This document shows, in pieces, positions 35,409 through 44,975 of a stretch of DNA of 64,000 bases. This stretch comes from CAVPJC01 sp963705155. Lineage in GTDB: Bacteria > Chloroflexota > Anaerolineae > Anaerolineales > UBA4823. Positions within the stretch are counted from its first letter, which is position 1. Each line of letters opens with the position of its first letter. Made by a program: the position numbers and the translations under genes. Location of the stretch: positions 310,001 through 374,000 of the forward strand of contig CAVPJC010000013.1 of NCBI GenBank assembly GCA_963705155.1, given 5' to 3'. The notes beneath the pieces were generated by a model. That model saw only the letters and a program-made list of their open reading frames with translations, ran no database searches and was not told the DNA's origin.

Positions 35409-37843
35409 ACGGAACTGGCGTTGCCGGCACCTCGACAGCGACACGGATCATGCCCAGGGTGTTTTCGGCGCCCGGGGTACGGACTTACCAGACGGTGGGC
35501 AAACCCGAGCAGAAAGTCGATGCGGTCAAACTGGTACAGGGTAAGCCGGCATTCGCGGCAGACTTTGAGCCGCGCAACCTTCTTTATGCAAAAGTGCTGC
35601 ACAGCCCATATGCGCACGCAAGGATAACAAGAATCGATGCCAGCCGGGCCAGAGAGCTGCCCGGGGTGGCTGCTGTGCTCACCTGGCAAGATATCCCCCG
35701 CGTGGTGTATTCCACCGCAGGGCAATCCGATCCCATCCCCGGGCCGTTGGACACCTTCTCTCTGGATTGGAAAGTGCGCTTTGTGGGGGACCGGGTGGCA
35801 ATGATCGCGGCAGAGAGCGCAGAAATCGCAGACCAGGCCATGCAGCTGATCGATGTGGAATACGAGCGATTGCCTGAACTGCTTGATCCAGCGAATGCAA
35901 TGAAACCAGGAGCGCCACGACTGCATGACGAGCCCGAATTTGTGAACTTTGCGGATTCAGACCCGTCGCGCAACCTGGCAGCTCAAATTCGTATTGATAT
36001 CGGCGACGTTGAGAGCGGTTTTTCTGAAGCCGACAGGATTTTTGAAGCAAAATACGAAGTCCCCAAAGTGCAGCAAGCCCACATCGAGCCGCATGTTGTC
36101 ATAACCTACTGGGATGAGGACGACCGGCTTGTAATCCGTACCAGCACCCAGGTTCCATTTCATGTGCGGCGCATTCTGGCCCCAGTTTTGGGACTGCCGG
36201 TGAAGCGGATTCGGGTGATCAAGCCGCGCATCGGCGGGGGATTTGGGGGTAAACAAGAAGTAATGATCGAGGATGTCGCCGCGCACCTGACGATTGCTAC
36301 CGGTCGCCCAGTGATTTATGAGTACACCCGCGAAGAAGAGTTTATCGCGGCGCGCTCGCGCCATCCCATGCAGGTGTGGATGAAAACTGGCGTCAAGAAC
36401 GACGGCACGATAACCGCCAATGAAATGCGGGTCCTGTCGGATACAGGAGCTTACGGCTGCCATGCCCTGACCGTGACCGGTAATACGGGTCACAAATCAA
36501 TGGCGCTGTATGTCGGTGATGGCGATTACCGGTTGAAGCCTAACATTCGTTTTTATGCCGATGTGGTGTACACCAATCACCCTCCATCCGGAGCCTACCG
36601 TGGTTACGGGGTGCCCCAGGGATACTGGCCGCTGGATCGCCATATGGAAAAGATCTCACGCGCTCTAGGGTTGGACCCACTGGAATTCCGGTTAAAAAAT
36701 GCGCTGCGGGCCGGCGAACTGCATCCATTCAGCACAGCCTGGAGTGAAGGACGTGAGCCCCGGCCCGAAACTATTGAAACCTGCGGCCTGGAGGAGTGTG
36801 TGCGCCAGGGGAAGGCGGTGATTGGTTGGGACCAGAAATTCGGGAATGAAGAATGGCGCGTGCATGGACCGGATGGCACCTTGAAAGCCCACCAACGCAA
36901 AGGAATTGGCGTTGCCATGGTGATGCAGGGAACTGCCATCCCGTATCTGGACATGGGCGGCGCAAGCATCAAAATGAACGATGACGGTTCCTTCAACCTT
37001 TTAGTGGGCGCCACCGATCTGGGAACCGGTTCGGACACGGTGCTGGCGCAGATGGCTGCTGAGGTGCTGGGTGTGCCGGTGGAAGATATGATCACCTATT
37101 CTTCGGATACAGATTTCACGCCTTTCGATAAGGGAGCCTATGCTTCCAGCACAACCTATATCTCTGGCGCAGCCGCGGTAAAGGCTGCTGAGCTGGTGGC
37201 CGAGCGCATCCGCCTGCGTGCAGCCCGGATGCTGTCTCAAAATGGAGAGCTGAGGGCAGAAGACATTATCCTGAAAGAGCGGAAGGCATTTGCACCCGAT
37301 GGCCGCTCGAAATCGCTGGCCGAGATTGCTCTGGATGCGCTGCATCACAACGACCAGGAACAGATCATGGGGGTGGCATCCTATAAATCGCCTGTATCCC
37401 CGCCGCCATTCGCAGCCCAGTTTGCCGAAGTGACCGTTGACATCGAAACTGGTCAGGTGACTGTGGACCGGCTGGTGATGGCGGTGGATTCTGGTGTGAT
37501 TATCAACCCGGTCACCGCTTCGGGCCAGATCGAAGGCGGAATGACCCAGGCCTTGGGTTATGCAGTTTGTGAAGAGATGCGCTATGACGATCAAGGCCGC
37601 GCCCGAGAGCGCGATTTGCGTGACTATCACATCTTCCAGGCAAATGAGATGCCCGAGTTGGAGACCATTTTTGTAGAAACCTTTGAACCATCTCACCCAT
37701 TTGGCGTAAAAGCCGCCGCGGAGATCCCCATGGATGGCGTCGCCCCGGCGGTTGGAAATGCGGTGCTGGATGCCTGCGGCGCCGATGTGGATGTAAACCC
37801 GATTACACCCGAAAAGGTGTGGCGGGTGCTTCAAGGAGCCTGA
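35405..37843 (+). CDS. Molybdenum hydroxylase molybdopterin-binding subunit, set 2
   Basis: 812 residues. Mo-cofactor motifs: GGGFGGKQE (near 278), HPPSGAYRGYGVPQG (near 395), a Gly-rich ATDLGTGSDTVLAQM loop (near 537) and HPFGVKAAAEIPMDGVAPA at the C-terminus with the presumed catalytic Glu. The AYRGYG type groups with xanthine and nicotinate dehydrogenases rather than CO dehydrogenase, which has AYRCSF. Substrate unknown; an aromatic N-heterocycle is likely. Translationally coupled to the FeS subunit. Confidence 0.9.
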   Translation: MNGTGVAGTSTATRIMPRVFSAPGVRTYQTVGKPEQKVDAVKLVQGKPAFAADFEPRNLLYAKVLHSPYAHARITRIDASRARELPGVAAVLTWQDIPRVVYSTAGQSDPIPGPLDTFSLDWKVRFVGDRVAMIAAESAEIADQAMQLIDVEYERLPELLDPANAMKPGAPRLHDEPEFVNFADSDPSRNLAAQIRIDIGDVESGFSEADRIFEAKYEVPKVQQAHIEPHVVITYWDEDDRLVIRTSTQVPFHVRRILAPVLGLPVKRIRVIKPRIGGGFGGKQEVMIEDVAAHLTIATGRPVIYEYTREEEFIAARSRHPMQVWMKTGVKNDGTITANEMRVLSDTGAYGCHALTVTGNTGHKSMALYVGDGDYRLKPNIRFYADVVYTNHPPSGAYRGYGVPQGYWPLDRHMEKISRALGLDPLEFRLKNALRAGELHPFSTAWSEGREPRPETIETCGLEECVRQGKAVIGWDQKFGNEEWRVHGPDGTLKAHQRKGIGVAMVMQGTAIPYLDMGGASIKMNDDGSFNLLVGATDLGTGSDTVLAQMAAEVLGVPVEDMITYSSDTDFTPFDKGAYASSTTYISGAAAVKAAELVAERIRLRAARMLSQNGELRAEDIILKERKAFAPDGRSKSLAEIALDALHHNDQEQIMGVASYKSPVSPPPFAAQFAEVTVDIETGQVTVDRLVMAVDSGVIINPVTASGQIEGGMTQALGYAVCEEMRYDDQGRARERDLRDYHIFQANEMPELETIFVETFEPSHPFGVKAAAEIPMDGVAPAVGNAVLDACGADVDVNPITPEKVWRVLQGA

Positions 37844-37858
37844 TTGAAACAGGTGGGT

Positions 37859-39206
37859 ATGCAAACTCGAACGTATGTCATTGGGCATGTAAATCCTGAC
37901 ACCGACTCAATTGCTGCTGCGATGGGGTATGCCTGGCTGCTGAAAGAGCGGGATGGTCAGGATACCGTTGCCGCCCGCGCAGGGGCTGTGAACCAACAAA
38001 CAACCTGGGTATTGAAACGGCTTGTCATGGAGCCGCCCTTATTGCTGACCGACGCCTCGCCGCGTTTTGATGCGGTAACCCGGCGCCTGGATACCACCGG
38101 CCCGGACCGGCCTTTGCGGGATGCCTGGGCCATCACCAGCCGAACCGGCGGGATCGCTCCTGTAGTGAATGACGACGGTACACCCCTGGGATTAATCACG
38201 GGCGACAGCCTGTTCAATTACCTGGCGGAGTTGGTTGGTCCCCACCCGCGCCGGCAGGAAATGCGCATCGCCGAGATTCTTGAAATCCAATGCCGCGATG
38301 CTTGCGACACCGATGTACCGCGTTTTGCAGCCACGGCGCGGATACGCGACGTCATCAACCGCATCCTCCGAGAGGAACACAATGACTTTCTGATTGTGGA
38401 CGATAAAGGCGTTTATATCGGTGTGAGCCGCCAGAGGGATGTGCTCAACCCGCCGCGCCTGCGCGTTATTCTGGTGGATCACAATGAACCGGGCCAGGCG
38501 CTTGGCTCTTTGGAAGAGGCTGACCTGATCGAAATATTGGATCATCACCGCCTGGGGAATGCATCCACACACCTGCCGATCAGGTTCACGGTGGATATTG
38601 TCGGCAGCACCAGCACCCTGGTTTCCGAACGAATCGAGGAAGCTGGTTTGAGTACGCCGCCTGCAACTGGCGGGTTTGCTGCTGGCGGGATTGCTTTCGG
38701 ACACGCTGATCCTGAGTTCTCCCACGACAACCGATCGTGACCGGAGGGCAGCTGAGAGGTTGGGGCGTTGGTCTTTTGTTCGCAGCGGGCCGCTGGCGGG
38801 CGAAACCATTCAAACATACGGACAGCAGGTTTTGCGTGCCGGATCTGGTTTAACCACCCGTGACCCTGGCGAAATTGTGAGCACTGATCTGAAAGTGTAC
38901 GAGGCGGGTGGGATGAATTTTGCTATTGCTCAGGCGGAGGTCACCGACTTGCTGCAAGTGGATGAGCATTTGAACGTACTTAAAGATGCTCTGCAAGAGC
39001 TCCAGCAACGACGGGGCGCCGATTTTGCCATGTTGATGGTCACCGATGTTGTGCGAGGCTCCAGCCGGCTGCTGATTTCCAATGAACCGGCAATCTTAAA
39101 CGATTTACCGTATCCAAAACAGGCGGACGGGACGCGCCTGGCAGAAGGGGTTGTTTCCCGCAAGAAGCAGTTGCTGCCTGTGGTGTTAGGATTATTGGAA
39201 AGCTGA
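37859..39206 (+). CDS. ppaC: Manganese-dependent family II inorganic pyrophosphatase with CBS domains (frame interrupted)
   Basis: About 449 residues. The DHH part has GHVNPDTDSIAAA, VILVDHNE and ILDHHRLG as metal ligands, then GLLSDTLILSSPTTT and, in the DHHA2 domain, SRKKQLLP for PPi binding. A CBS pair (residues about 65-205) is inserted between the first two motifs, as in nucleotide-regulated CBS-PPases. It hydrolyses PPi to phosphate. The frame breaks near 38665, where an extra A turns PALAGLLLAGLLSDT out of frame. ATG 37859 follows AGGTGGGT. Sits between set 2 and xdhC. Confidence 0.9.
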
Positions 39207-39207
39207 G

Positions 39208-40022
39208 ATGATATATCAGGCACTGGCGGATCTTGAAACGAAAAACCAGGCGGGAGCGCTGTGTGTGGTGGTGCGCAGCAGCGGCTCAACCCCCCGCCAT
39301 ACCACCAGTAAAATGTTGGTTTACCCGGATGGGCGCATACTTGGCACTGTGGGCGGCGGGGAGATGGAAAACCGGGTCATTGCAGAAGCTCTGAACGCTA
39401 TTACGGATGGACAGCCGCGCCTGCTGGCGTACAGTATGACCGACCCGGAGCGCGGCGATCCTGGAGTTTGTGGAGGCCAGTTGGAAATATTTGTGGAACC
39501 GATCCTGCCGAAGCCGACCCTGGTTGTGATTGGCGCGGGCCATGTCGGAAAAGCAGTTGCCCATCTTGCCAAGTGGCTGGGTTTCTGGGTGGTGGTGACC
39601 GATGACCGCCCGGCTTTTTGCACCCCACAGGCGGTACCCGCCGGAGATGAGTTCTACCCGTGCCTATGAAGGATTTGACCAGCCACCTTACGATTACCCC
39701 GTGGAGTTATCTGGTTATGACTACCCGGGGAGTCAATGTGGATGTGCCTGGCCTGCCGGCGTTGTTGGACAGCCCGGCGGCGTACATCGGCGTGATCGGA
39801 TCCAGGCGACGTTGGACGGCAACTCGCAAGCAGTTATTGGAAGCGGGGATTGCTGAAGAAAAACTGGCGCGTGTGCGTTCACCTATGGGCTTGGAATTAA
39901 ATGCAGAGACGCCGGAAGAAATCGCTGTGAGCATCCTTGCCGAAATCATCATGCTGAGGCATGGAGGTGACGGGCATGTGATGGCAGAAACCGGACATCA
40001 AAAATCAAAAAGAGAAGCGTGA
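39208..40022 (+). CDS. xdhC: XdhC/CoxI family maturation factor (frame interrupted)
   Basis: About 271 residues. The XdhC_CoxI domain has VRSSGSTPRHTTSKMLV and GTVGGGEMENRVI; the C-terminal Rossmann domain has VVIGAGHVGKAVAHLAKWLG, AAYIGVIGSRRRW and SPMGLELNAETPEEIAVSI. XdhC binds molybdenum cofactor, helps its sulfuration and inserts it into hydroxylases. The frame breaks near 39659: one missing G in CCCGTG would restore DEFYPVPMKDLTSHL. Starts one base after the ppaC stop and ends close to the FAD-FeS fusion gene, so part of the same operon. Confidence 0.9.
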
Positions 40023-40045
40023 CCAAAACATCTCATGGAGAAACT

Positions 40046-41482
40046 ATGTGGCATGATTATTTCAGTGTAACCAGTCTCGATGAAGCGGTGCGCATCCTGG
40101 CAGAACGCGGGGAGCGGGCGCGCATCGTGGCCGGTGGCACCGATTTGATCCTCGAACTCGAACGCGGCGTGCGCAAAGGAATTGATACCCTGGTGGATAT
40201 CACCCGGGTAGCGGGTCTCGATCAGATTTTACTGGATGAAGATGAGGTCATCCATCTTGGTCCACTGGTGACACACAATCATTGTGTTGCCTCGAAGCTT
40301 GTGGTGGAACGGGCTTTCCCACTGGCCTGCGCAGCCTGGGAGGTGGGTGCGCCTCAAATACGCAATCGTGGAACGATTGCCGGTAATCTGATCACGGCAT
40401 CACCCGCCAATGATACGATTACACCCTTGATGGCGCTGGGAGCGAACCTGACCCTGCTCTCCACCAGCGGCGAGCGCATCGTTCCGCTGGCAGATTTTTA
40501 TCTGGGTGTGCGAAAGACGGTAATGCGACCCGATGAGATCCTGGTGGATATTTCTTTTCCAGCGTTGCGGGAGAATCAGCGAGGCACATTTGTGAAAATT
40601 GGCCTCAGGCGGGCGCAGGCCATCTCTGTGGTAGACGCGGCTGTTGTGTTGACCATGCGGGATGATAAGGTAGAAAATGCGGTGATAACACTCGGGGCAG
40701 TCGCACCGACCATTATTCATGCTCCGAATGCGGAAATTTATCTGGCCGGAAGGCAGCTGAACGATACCACCATTACTCACACAGCCGAGCTGGCCATGCA
40801 GGCGGCGCGCCCGATCGGTGATGTGCGCGGTTCTGCCGCTTACCGCAGTGAGATGGTGCGTGTGAGTGTACTGCGAGGGCTACGGGCGATATTTGAGGGC
40901 ACCGAAAAACGGGCTTTTCCGACTCATCCGGTTTTGTTACGAAGCAAAGGTCTAAACGGATCGGGTCCAGAGATGAGCAGCAGCCAGCATCATGGGGATG
41001 GTGAACCGATTGTGGCTCGCATCAATAACCGCAAGGTTTCATTTGCCTCAGGCTACGAAAAGACGTTACTGCGACTGCTGCGAGAAGAGGGCGGGCTGAC
41101 CGGCACAAAAGAAGGTTGCTCAGAAGGCGAGTGCGGCGCCTGTACGGTGTTCCTGGACGGCATGGCTGTGATGAGCTGTTTGGTGCCGGCGCCGCGGGCC
41201 CACGGAGCAGAGATTGTTACCGTGGAAGGACTGGCGAAAGATGACGAGCTTCATCCTGTACAGCAAGCATTCATCAGCGAAGGCGCGGTGCAGTGTGGTT
41301 ATTGTACACCGGGCTTTTTGATGTCTGCCGCCATGCTATTAGAAGAACATCCGCATCCAAGCCACAATGACATCCAGCAGGCAATCACGGGTAACCTGTG
41401 CCGCTGCACTGGATATTACACCATTGTGAAGGCGATTGAGCGCGCGGCACAAGCTGGTGGCAAGGTTCACCAGAGGAGATAA
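40046..41482 (+). CDS. Molybdenum hydroxylase FAD-binding and 2Fe-2S subunits fused, set 3
   Basis: About 478 residues. Residues 1-290 form the FAD domain (VAGGTDLILELERG; VGAPQIRNRGTIAGNLITASPAND), joined by a Ser/His-rich linker to a C-terminal two-cluster 2Fe-2S domain (CSEGECGACTVFLDG; CGYCTPG with CRCTGYYTI). One uninterrupted frame, so the fusion is real. ATG 40046 has GGAG at proper distance; a GTG at 40019 overlapping the xdhC stop is less likely. No Mo subunit lies next to it; the isolated Mo subunit at 50302 is the obvious candidate partner. Confidence 0.9.
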   Translation: MWHDYFSVTSLDEAVRILAERGERARIVAGGTDLILELERGVRKGIDTLVDITRVAGLDQILLDEDEVIHLGPLVTHNHCVASKLVVERAFPLACAAWEVGAPQIRNRGTIAGNLITASPANDTITPLMALGANLTLLSTSGERIVPLADFYLGVRKTVMRPDEILVDISFPALRENQRGTFVKIGLRRAQAISVVDAAVVLTMRDDKVENAVITLGAVAPTIIHAPNAEIYLAGRQLNDTTITHTAELAMQAARPIGDVRGSAAYRSEMVRVSVLRGLRAIFEGTEKRAFPTHPVLLRSKGLNGSGPEMSSSQHHGDGEPIVARINNRKVSFASGYEKTLLRLLREEGGLTGTKEGCSEGECGACTVFLDGMAVMSCLVPAPRAHGAEIVTVEGLAKDDELHPVQQAFISEGAVQCGYCTPGFLMSAAMLLEEHPHPSHNDIQQAITGNLCRCTGYYTIVKAIERAAQAGGKVHQRR

Positions 41483-41485
41483 TCG

Positions 41486-41881
41486 ATGGGAAAATATGAC
41501 AAATATAACCCCCGAAGCCGGGCGCGCGAGCGCCCCTGGACCATCCACCCGGTCTGGCGTGGAATTGGTTGCATCATGGTGATCCTGATCCCAATCATGG
41601 CATATGCCGGTTCGGTTTTGCTTGTGCAGATGAACCTGGAAAAAAGGTGGCTCCCGGCGCCTGCACAATTGATGCAGACCGTTTCGATTCCATACCTGGG
41701 TAGTTTCCCGGGTCTGTATGCCAACCTGTTGGTGACTGTATTGCTTTCTCTGGTGGGGTTTTCTGTCCTTACGGCGATCTATTCTATCGTCTACCGGATG
41801 TTTGGACCGCCGCAGTACGGGCCGCTCGATGCGCCTCCCGACGAATACCGTTACAAGAACACGCACCGGACCAGGCGTTAG
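41486..41881 (+). CDS. Small membrane protein of unknown function
   Basis: 131 residues with two membrane helices (about 26-48, IGCIMVILIPIMAYAGSVLLV; about 80-103, NLLVTVLLSLVGFSVLTAIYSIV). The ends are rich in Arg, Lys and Tyr and probably cytoplasmic; FGPPQYGPLDAPPDEYR follows the second helix. ATG 41486 behind GGAGATAATCG, three bases after the FAD-FeS fusion gene, and followed by a strong terminator; it is the last gene of the long plus-strand run. No family recognised. Confidence 0.75.
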   Translation: MGKYDKYNPRSRARERPWTIHPVWRGIGCIMVILIPIMAYAGSVLLVQMNLEKRWLPAPAQLMQTVSIPYLGSFPGLYANLLVTVLLSLVGFSVLTAIYSIVYRMFGPPQYGPLDAPPDEYRYKNTHRTRR

Positions 41882-41890
41882 GGGCCGGAT

Positions 41891-41924
41891 AAAAACGTGC
41901 GGATTTCTTTACCGCACGTTTTTT
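41891..41924. terminator. Bidirectional intrinsic terminator
   Basis: A 12-bp stem AAAAACGTGCGG (41891-41902) / CCGCACGTTTTT (41912-41923) with a 9-base loop and T-run on both strands. It closes the 21.8-41.9 kb plus-strand gene run and the converging methyltransferase gene. Confidence 0.9.
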
Positions 41925-43314
41925 AATACCAACGCAGACCTCTGGGATACATATTCTTAATGGTTGCCACGACGCGCTTTCCCCAGCCAATCGGAAAACC
42001 GTCGGTTGTTATAAGCACCCAACCCGGTGGTCCGGGCAGCGTCATGGTTTCTCCACGAAGGTAACGCCGGGTCTGGATGGGATCGAGAGCCGCGGTGTTT
42101 ACAGCCTGCTCCTTACGAATGGCTAGAGCAAGTGAGTGTGAAGGTTCGAACCTGCCAGGCCGCACATTTCCGAGCCACAAACCAGGCCGGAGCACGCGCA
42201 ATGTGTGGAGAGATGGAGCGGTGGGCGGGAAGCGGTAAAGCTGTTCGCCAGTGAGAACCAGAGACGGGGAATCGTCCTCAATTTGCAGGTATTTGGTACA
42301 AAACTCCCGGAAAGACCGAAGAACATTTTCAGGCAGGCGTGACAGGCGGGCAGCCGGTCGTGTGTCCACCCTGGCGGTATTCTTACGCTCCAGGATGGCG
42401 ATAAAATGCCCTTCGCCCATCTCCATGTGGGGCCACAGGCGCAAAGTCCGCGACAGGAATGCCCTTATGTCCGGCCGGTCGGGTTCAGCCGCTGCGGACC
42501 CACTCTGGCCGGCCCGGCGAAAGACTTAAATTTTCAGGCGGGACACACATCTCCAGCTCGGGATGGCGGTTCAGCAAACGGGCGATCACCTGCTCGTTTT
42601 CTTCGGGAGAGAAGGTGCAGGTGGAGTAAACAAGTCGTCCGCCTGGAGACAGCATGTTGGCAGCCTGTTCCAGGATGTTGGTCTGGCGCAGAGCACAGCT
42701 TTCCACTACGGATGCAGACCACTCGGACCTGGCAGACTGGCTCTTGCGGAACATGCCCTCGCCTGAGCAAGGGGCATCGACAAGGATGCGGTTAAAAAAG
42801 AGCCAAAATGCGACGCCAGGCGTTCTGGGGTCTCGTTGGTCAATATGGTATTGGTAGCACCCCAACGCTCCAGATTTTCAGCAAGCTCCCAGGCCCGTTT
42901 CGTGTGAACCTCATTCGCGACCAATAATCCCTGGTTTTGCATAAGGCTCAAGATATGCGTGCTTTTTCCGCCCGGAGCAGCTGCCAGGTCGAGGACCCGG
43001 TCGCCGGGCTGTGGCTGGAGAGCCAGGGCTGCTGCCATGGCGGAAGCTTCCTGCAGGTAGTATAAGCCGGCCGCATGGTATGGATGACGACCGGGTTGGG
43101 TTGGGTTTTGATCCAGCCAGAAGCCCTCAGGGCACCAGGAGACCGGCCGTAATTGAAATGGGGAGAGGTTTGTAAAATTGGAAACGGTAACTTTCAGGGT
43201 GTTGACCCGTAAGGCCGGGGTAGGCGCGTGTTCGTACATGGAAAGAAATGCATCCGCTTCGTTCCCCAGGAGATGCTGCATTTTATTGACGTAGAGTTCT
43301 GGTAATGAGATCAA
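41923..43314 (-). CDS. rsmF: RsmF/NSUN-family rRNA cytosine-C5 methyltransferase (frame interrupted twice)
   Basis: About 464 residues. N-terminal RNA-binding part with PELYVNKMQHLLG and ALRVNTLK; SAM-binding DLAAAPGGKSTHIL; catalytic DAPCSGEGMFRK and STCTFSPEENEQV with the two conserved Cys; a C-terminal RsmF-like/PUA-type part to 41923. It makes m5C in rRNA (16S in E. coli) or tRNA. Two breaks: one T missing from a T-run near 42794-42799 (minus-strand sense) and one extra base near 42490. Both look like sequence errors. Minus strand, downstream of the aminotransferase gene. Confidence 0.87.
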
Positions 43315-43443
43315 AATACCGGTTGGTTGAGATCAGCAGTGTGGGTTATGGATCAGACTGGTGTGCGCCCCTTGGGATCCAATGCCGGTTTTTTATCCGT
43401 ATGTCCGGCGGATACAGGCATTATCCAATTACCCAGAGATATC

Positions 43444-44802
43444 CTATTTAACCTCTGGATTGACTGCAGAATCGGAAATTTCGAGGGCCTTATCCAGCAC
43501 GGCAAAACCCTCGGCAAGCTGTTCTTCCGAGATAATCAGCGGGGGTATGATCAGGATCGTGTGCCAGTGGGTATATAAAAAGAGACCATGATCAAGAAGA
43601 TACTTCTGGATAGCTTTCATCTCCGGGCTGGAGGCATTGAAGGGGGTCATGGGTTGTCGAGTTTTCCGATCTTTCACCAGCTCAATGATCCCAAAAAGAC
43701 CGATAGAGCGTACCTCGCCCACCGATGGATGCTGCTCGCCCAGGTCATTAAGCATGCGGTGGAGCACAGGACCCATCTGCGCAGCGTGTTCGATGAGGTG
43801 ATCTTGCTGCATGACCTGGATATTGGCAATCGCGGCTGCCAGGGAGATGGGATGCGCGGTGTAGGTAAGACCAGATTGGAAGACCCGTTCCTTGAAATAA
43901 TCGGCGATGAACGGCCGCATGCCTACCGCTCCCAGGGGGGCGTAAGCAGACGTGAGTCCTTTCGCCATGGTGATCATATCGGGGAGGACTTGCCAGTTAT
44001 CTACGGCAAACCATCGGCCGGTGCGCCCGAAGCCAGACATGACTTCATCTGCGATCATCAAAATACCATATTTATCGCAAAGGGCGCGCACACCGGGCAG
44101 GTAGCCCTGCGGCGGAATGATGATACCGTTTGTGCCGGTGACCGGTTCCAGCAAAACTGCCGCGATGGTCTCGGGTCCCTCGTATGTGATGATTTCTTCC
44201 AGGTGGTTGAGATAATCCTGGCAAAAGTCATCTTCGCTGATATCGGGATTGGTACGGTGAAAAGTGGAGCGGTAACGATAGGGATCGAAAAAATGGACCA
44301 CACCGCTCATCAGGTTAGGCTCCCAGGCAAGGCGGCGCGGGTCACCGGTGAGTGCCATAGCACCGGCGGAAGCGCCGTGGTAAGAGCGGTAGCGGGTGAG
44401 AATTTTGTGGCGGCCTGTGTAGGCGCGGGCAAGCTTGATGGCATTCTCGTTGGCATCGGCTCCACCCAGGGTGAACAGGAAATGATCCATATCGCCTGGT
44501 GTGATGTCTGTCAGAAGTTTACCAAGACTGGCGCGTGGACGGGTTGCCATACCCGGGGCTGCGTAGGGCAGCTGGCGGGCCTGAGCCACAATAGCTTCGA
44601 TCACGCGCTCATCCCCGTGACCAATGTTGACACACATGGTCATAGAGTTGAAATCCAGGTAGCGTTTTCCGGTTGCATCCCAGAAATAGACCCCTTTGGC
44701 GTGCGTGACAGGGATGGGCGAAATTTTCCCCTGAGCTGACCACGTCCAGAAAGCGTGTTCCAGAGAAAGCGGAAGGATTTGAGAATCAGGAAAATCGAAC
44801 AT
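43444..44802 (-). CDS. Class III aminotransferase (omega-amino acid:pyruvate type)
   Basis: 452 residues. Fold-type I PLP enzyme with TLGGADANENAIKLAR, RYRSYHGASAGAMALTGDPRR, IADEVMSGFGRTGRWFA and the PLP Lys in MAKGLTSAYAPLGAVG. The sequence style is that of taurine- or beta-alanine:pyruvate aminotransferases. Substrate uncertain. Start ATG 44802. Divergent from the TetR-linked membrane protein gene; the TetR operator in between could affect both. The 129 bases down to rsmF hold nothing that I recognise. Confidence 0.87.
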   Translation of the reverse strand: MFDFPDSQILPLSLEHAFWTWSAQGKISPIPVTHAKGVYFWDATGKRYLDFNSMTMCVNIGHGDERVIEAIVAQARQLPYAAPGMATRPRASLGKLLTDITPGDMDHFLFTLGGADANENAIKLARAYTGRHKILTRYRSYHGASAGAMALTGDPRRLAWEPNLMSGVVHFFDPYRYRSTFHRTNPDISEDDFCQDYLNHLEEIITYEGPETIAAVLLEPVTGTNGIIIPPQGYLPGVRALCDKYGILMIADEVMSGFGRTGRWFAVDNWQVLPDMITMAKGLTSAYAPLGAVGMRPFIADYFKERVFQSGLTYTAHPISLAAAIANIQVMQQDHLIEHAAQMGPVLHRMLNDLGEQHPSVGEVRSIGLFGIIELVKDRKTRQPMTPFNASSPEMKAIQKYLLDHGLFLYTHWHTILIIPPLIISEEQLAEGFAVLDKALEISDSAVNPEVK

Positions 44803-44874
44803 GCGACCTCAAGAAAGTGATTAATAAAATTGTTGGGTGATGAGGGAATCTTAGCACAAAATTCGGATGTTCGC

Positions 44875-44903
44875 TTGACATAGGTGTAGAAATTTGGTAA
44901 ATT
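44875..44903 (+). promoter_or_regulatory. Promoter of the membrane protein-tetR unit
   Basis: Perfect TTGACA (44875-44880), 17-base spacer and TAAATT (44898-44903). The predicted start near 44910 lies inside the palindromic operator at 44905-44926. Confidence 0.65.
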
Positions 44904-44904
44904 A

Positions 44905-44926
44905 ACTTACTGACCGGTCGGTAAGT
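44905..44926. promoter_or_regulatory. TetR-type operator palindrome
   Basis: A 22-bp dyad, ACTTACTGACC then GGTCGGTAAGT, symmetric about 44915/44916 with one mismatched pair. The GACCGGTC core with flanking TAAG/CTTA is typical of TetR-family operators. It overlaps the likely transcription start, so binding would block initiation. The tetR gene is the second gene downstream, which suggests self-repression. Confidence 0.75.
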
Positions 44927-44975
44927 AAAATAGTAATCTACGATATTTGATCTCAAATTCTCTGGAGGCTTTTTT

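Noticed and set aside
42139..42160. GGTTCGAACC, like a tRNA T-arm
   Set aside because: Inside the rsmF coding region and without acceptor, D-arm or anticodon stem nearby; no tRNA was found in the window.
43588..44739. Open frame of about 383 codons on the plus strand
   Set aside because: Exact antisense of the class III aminotransferase, which has all its PLP motifs; shadow frame.
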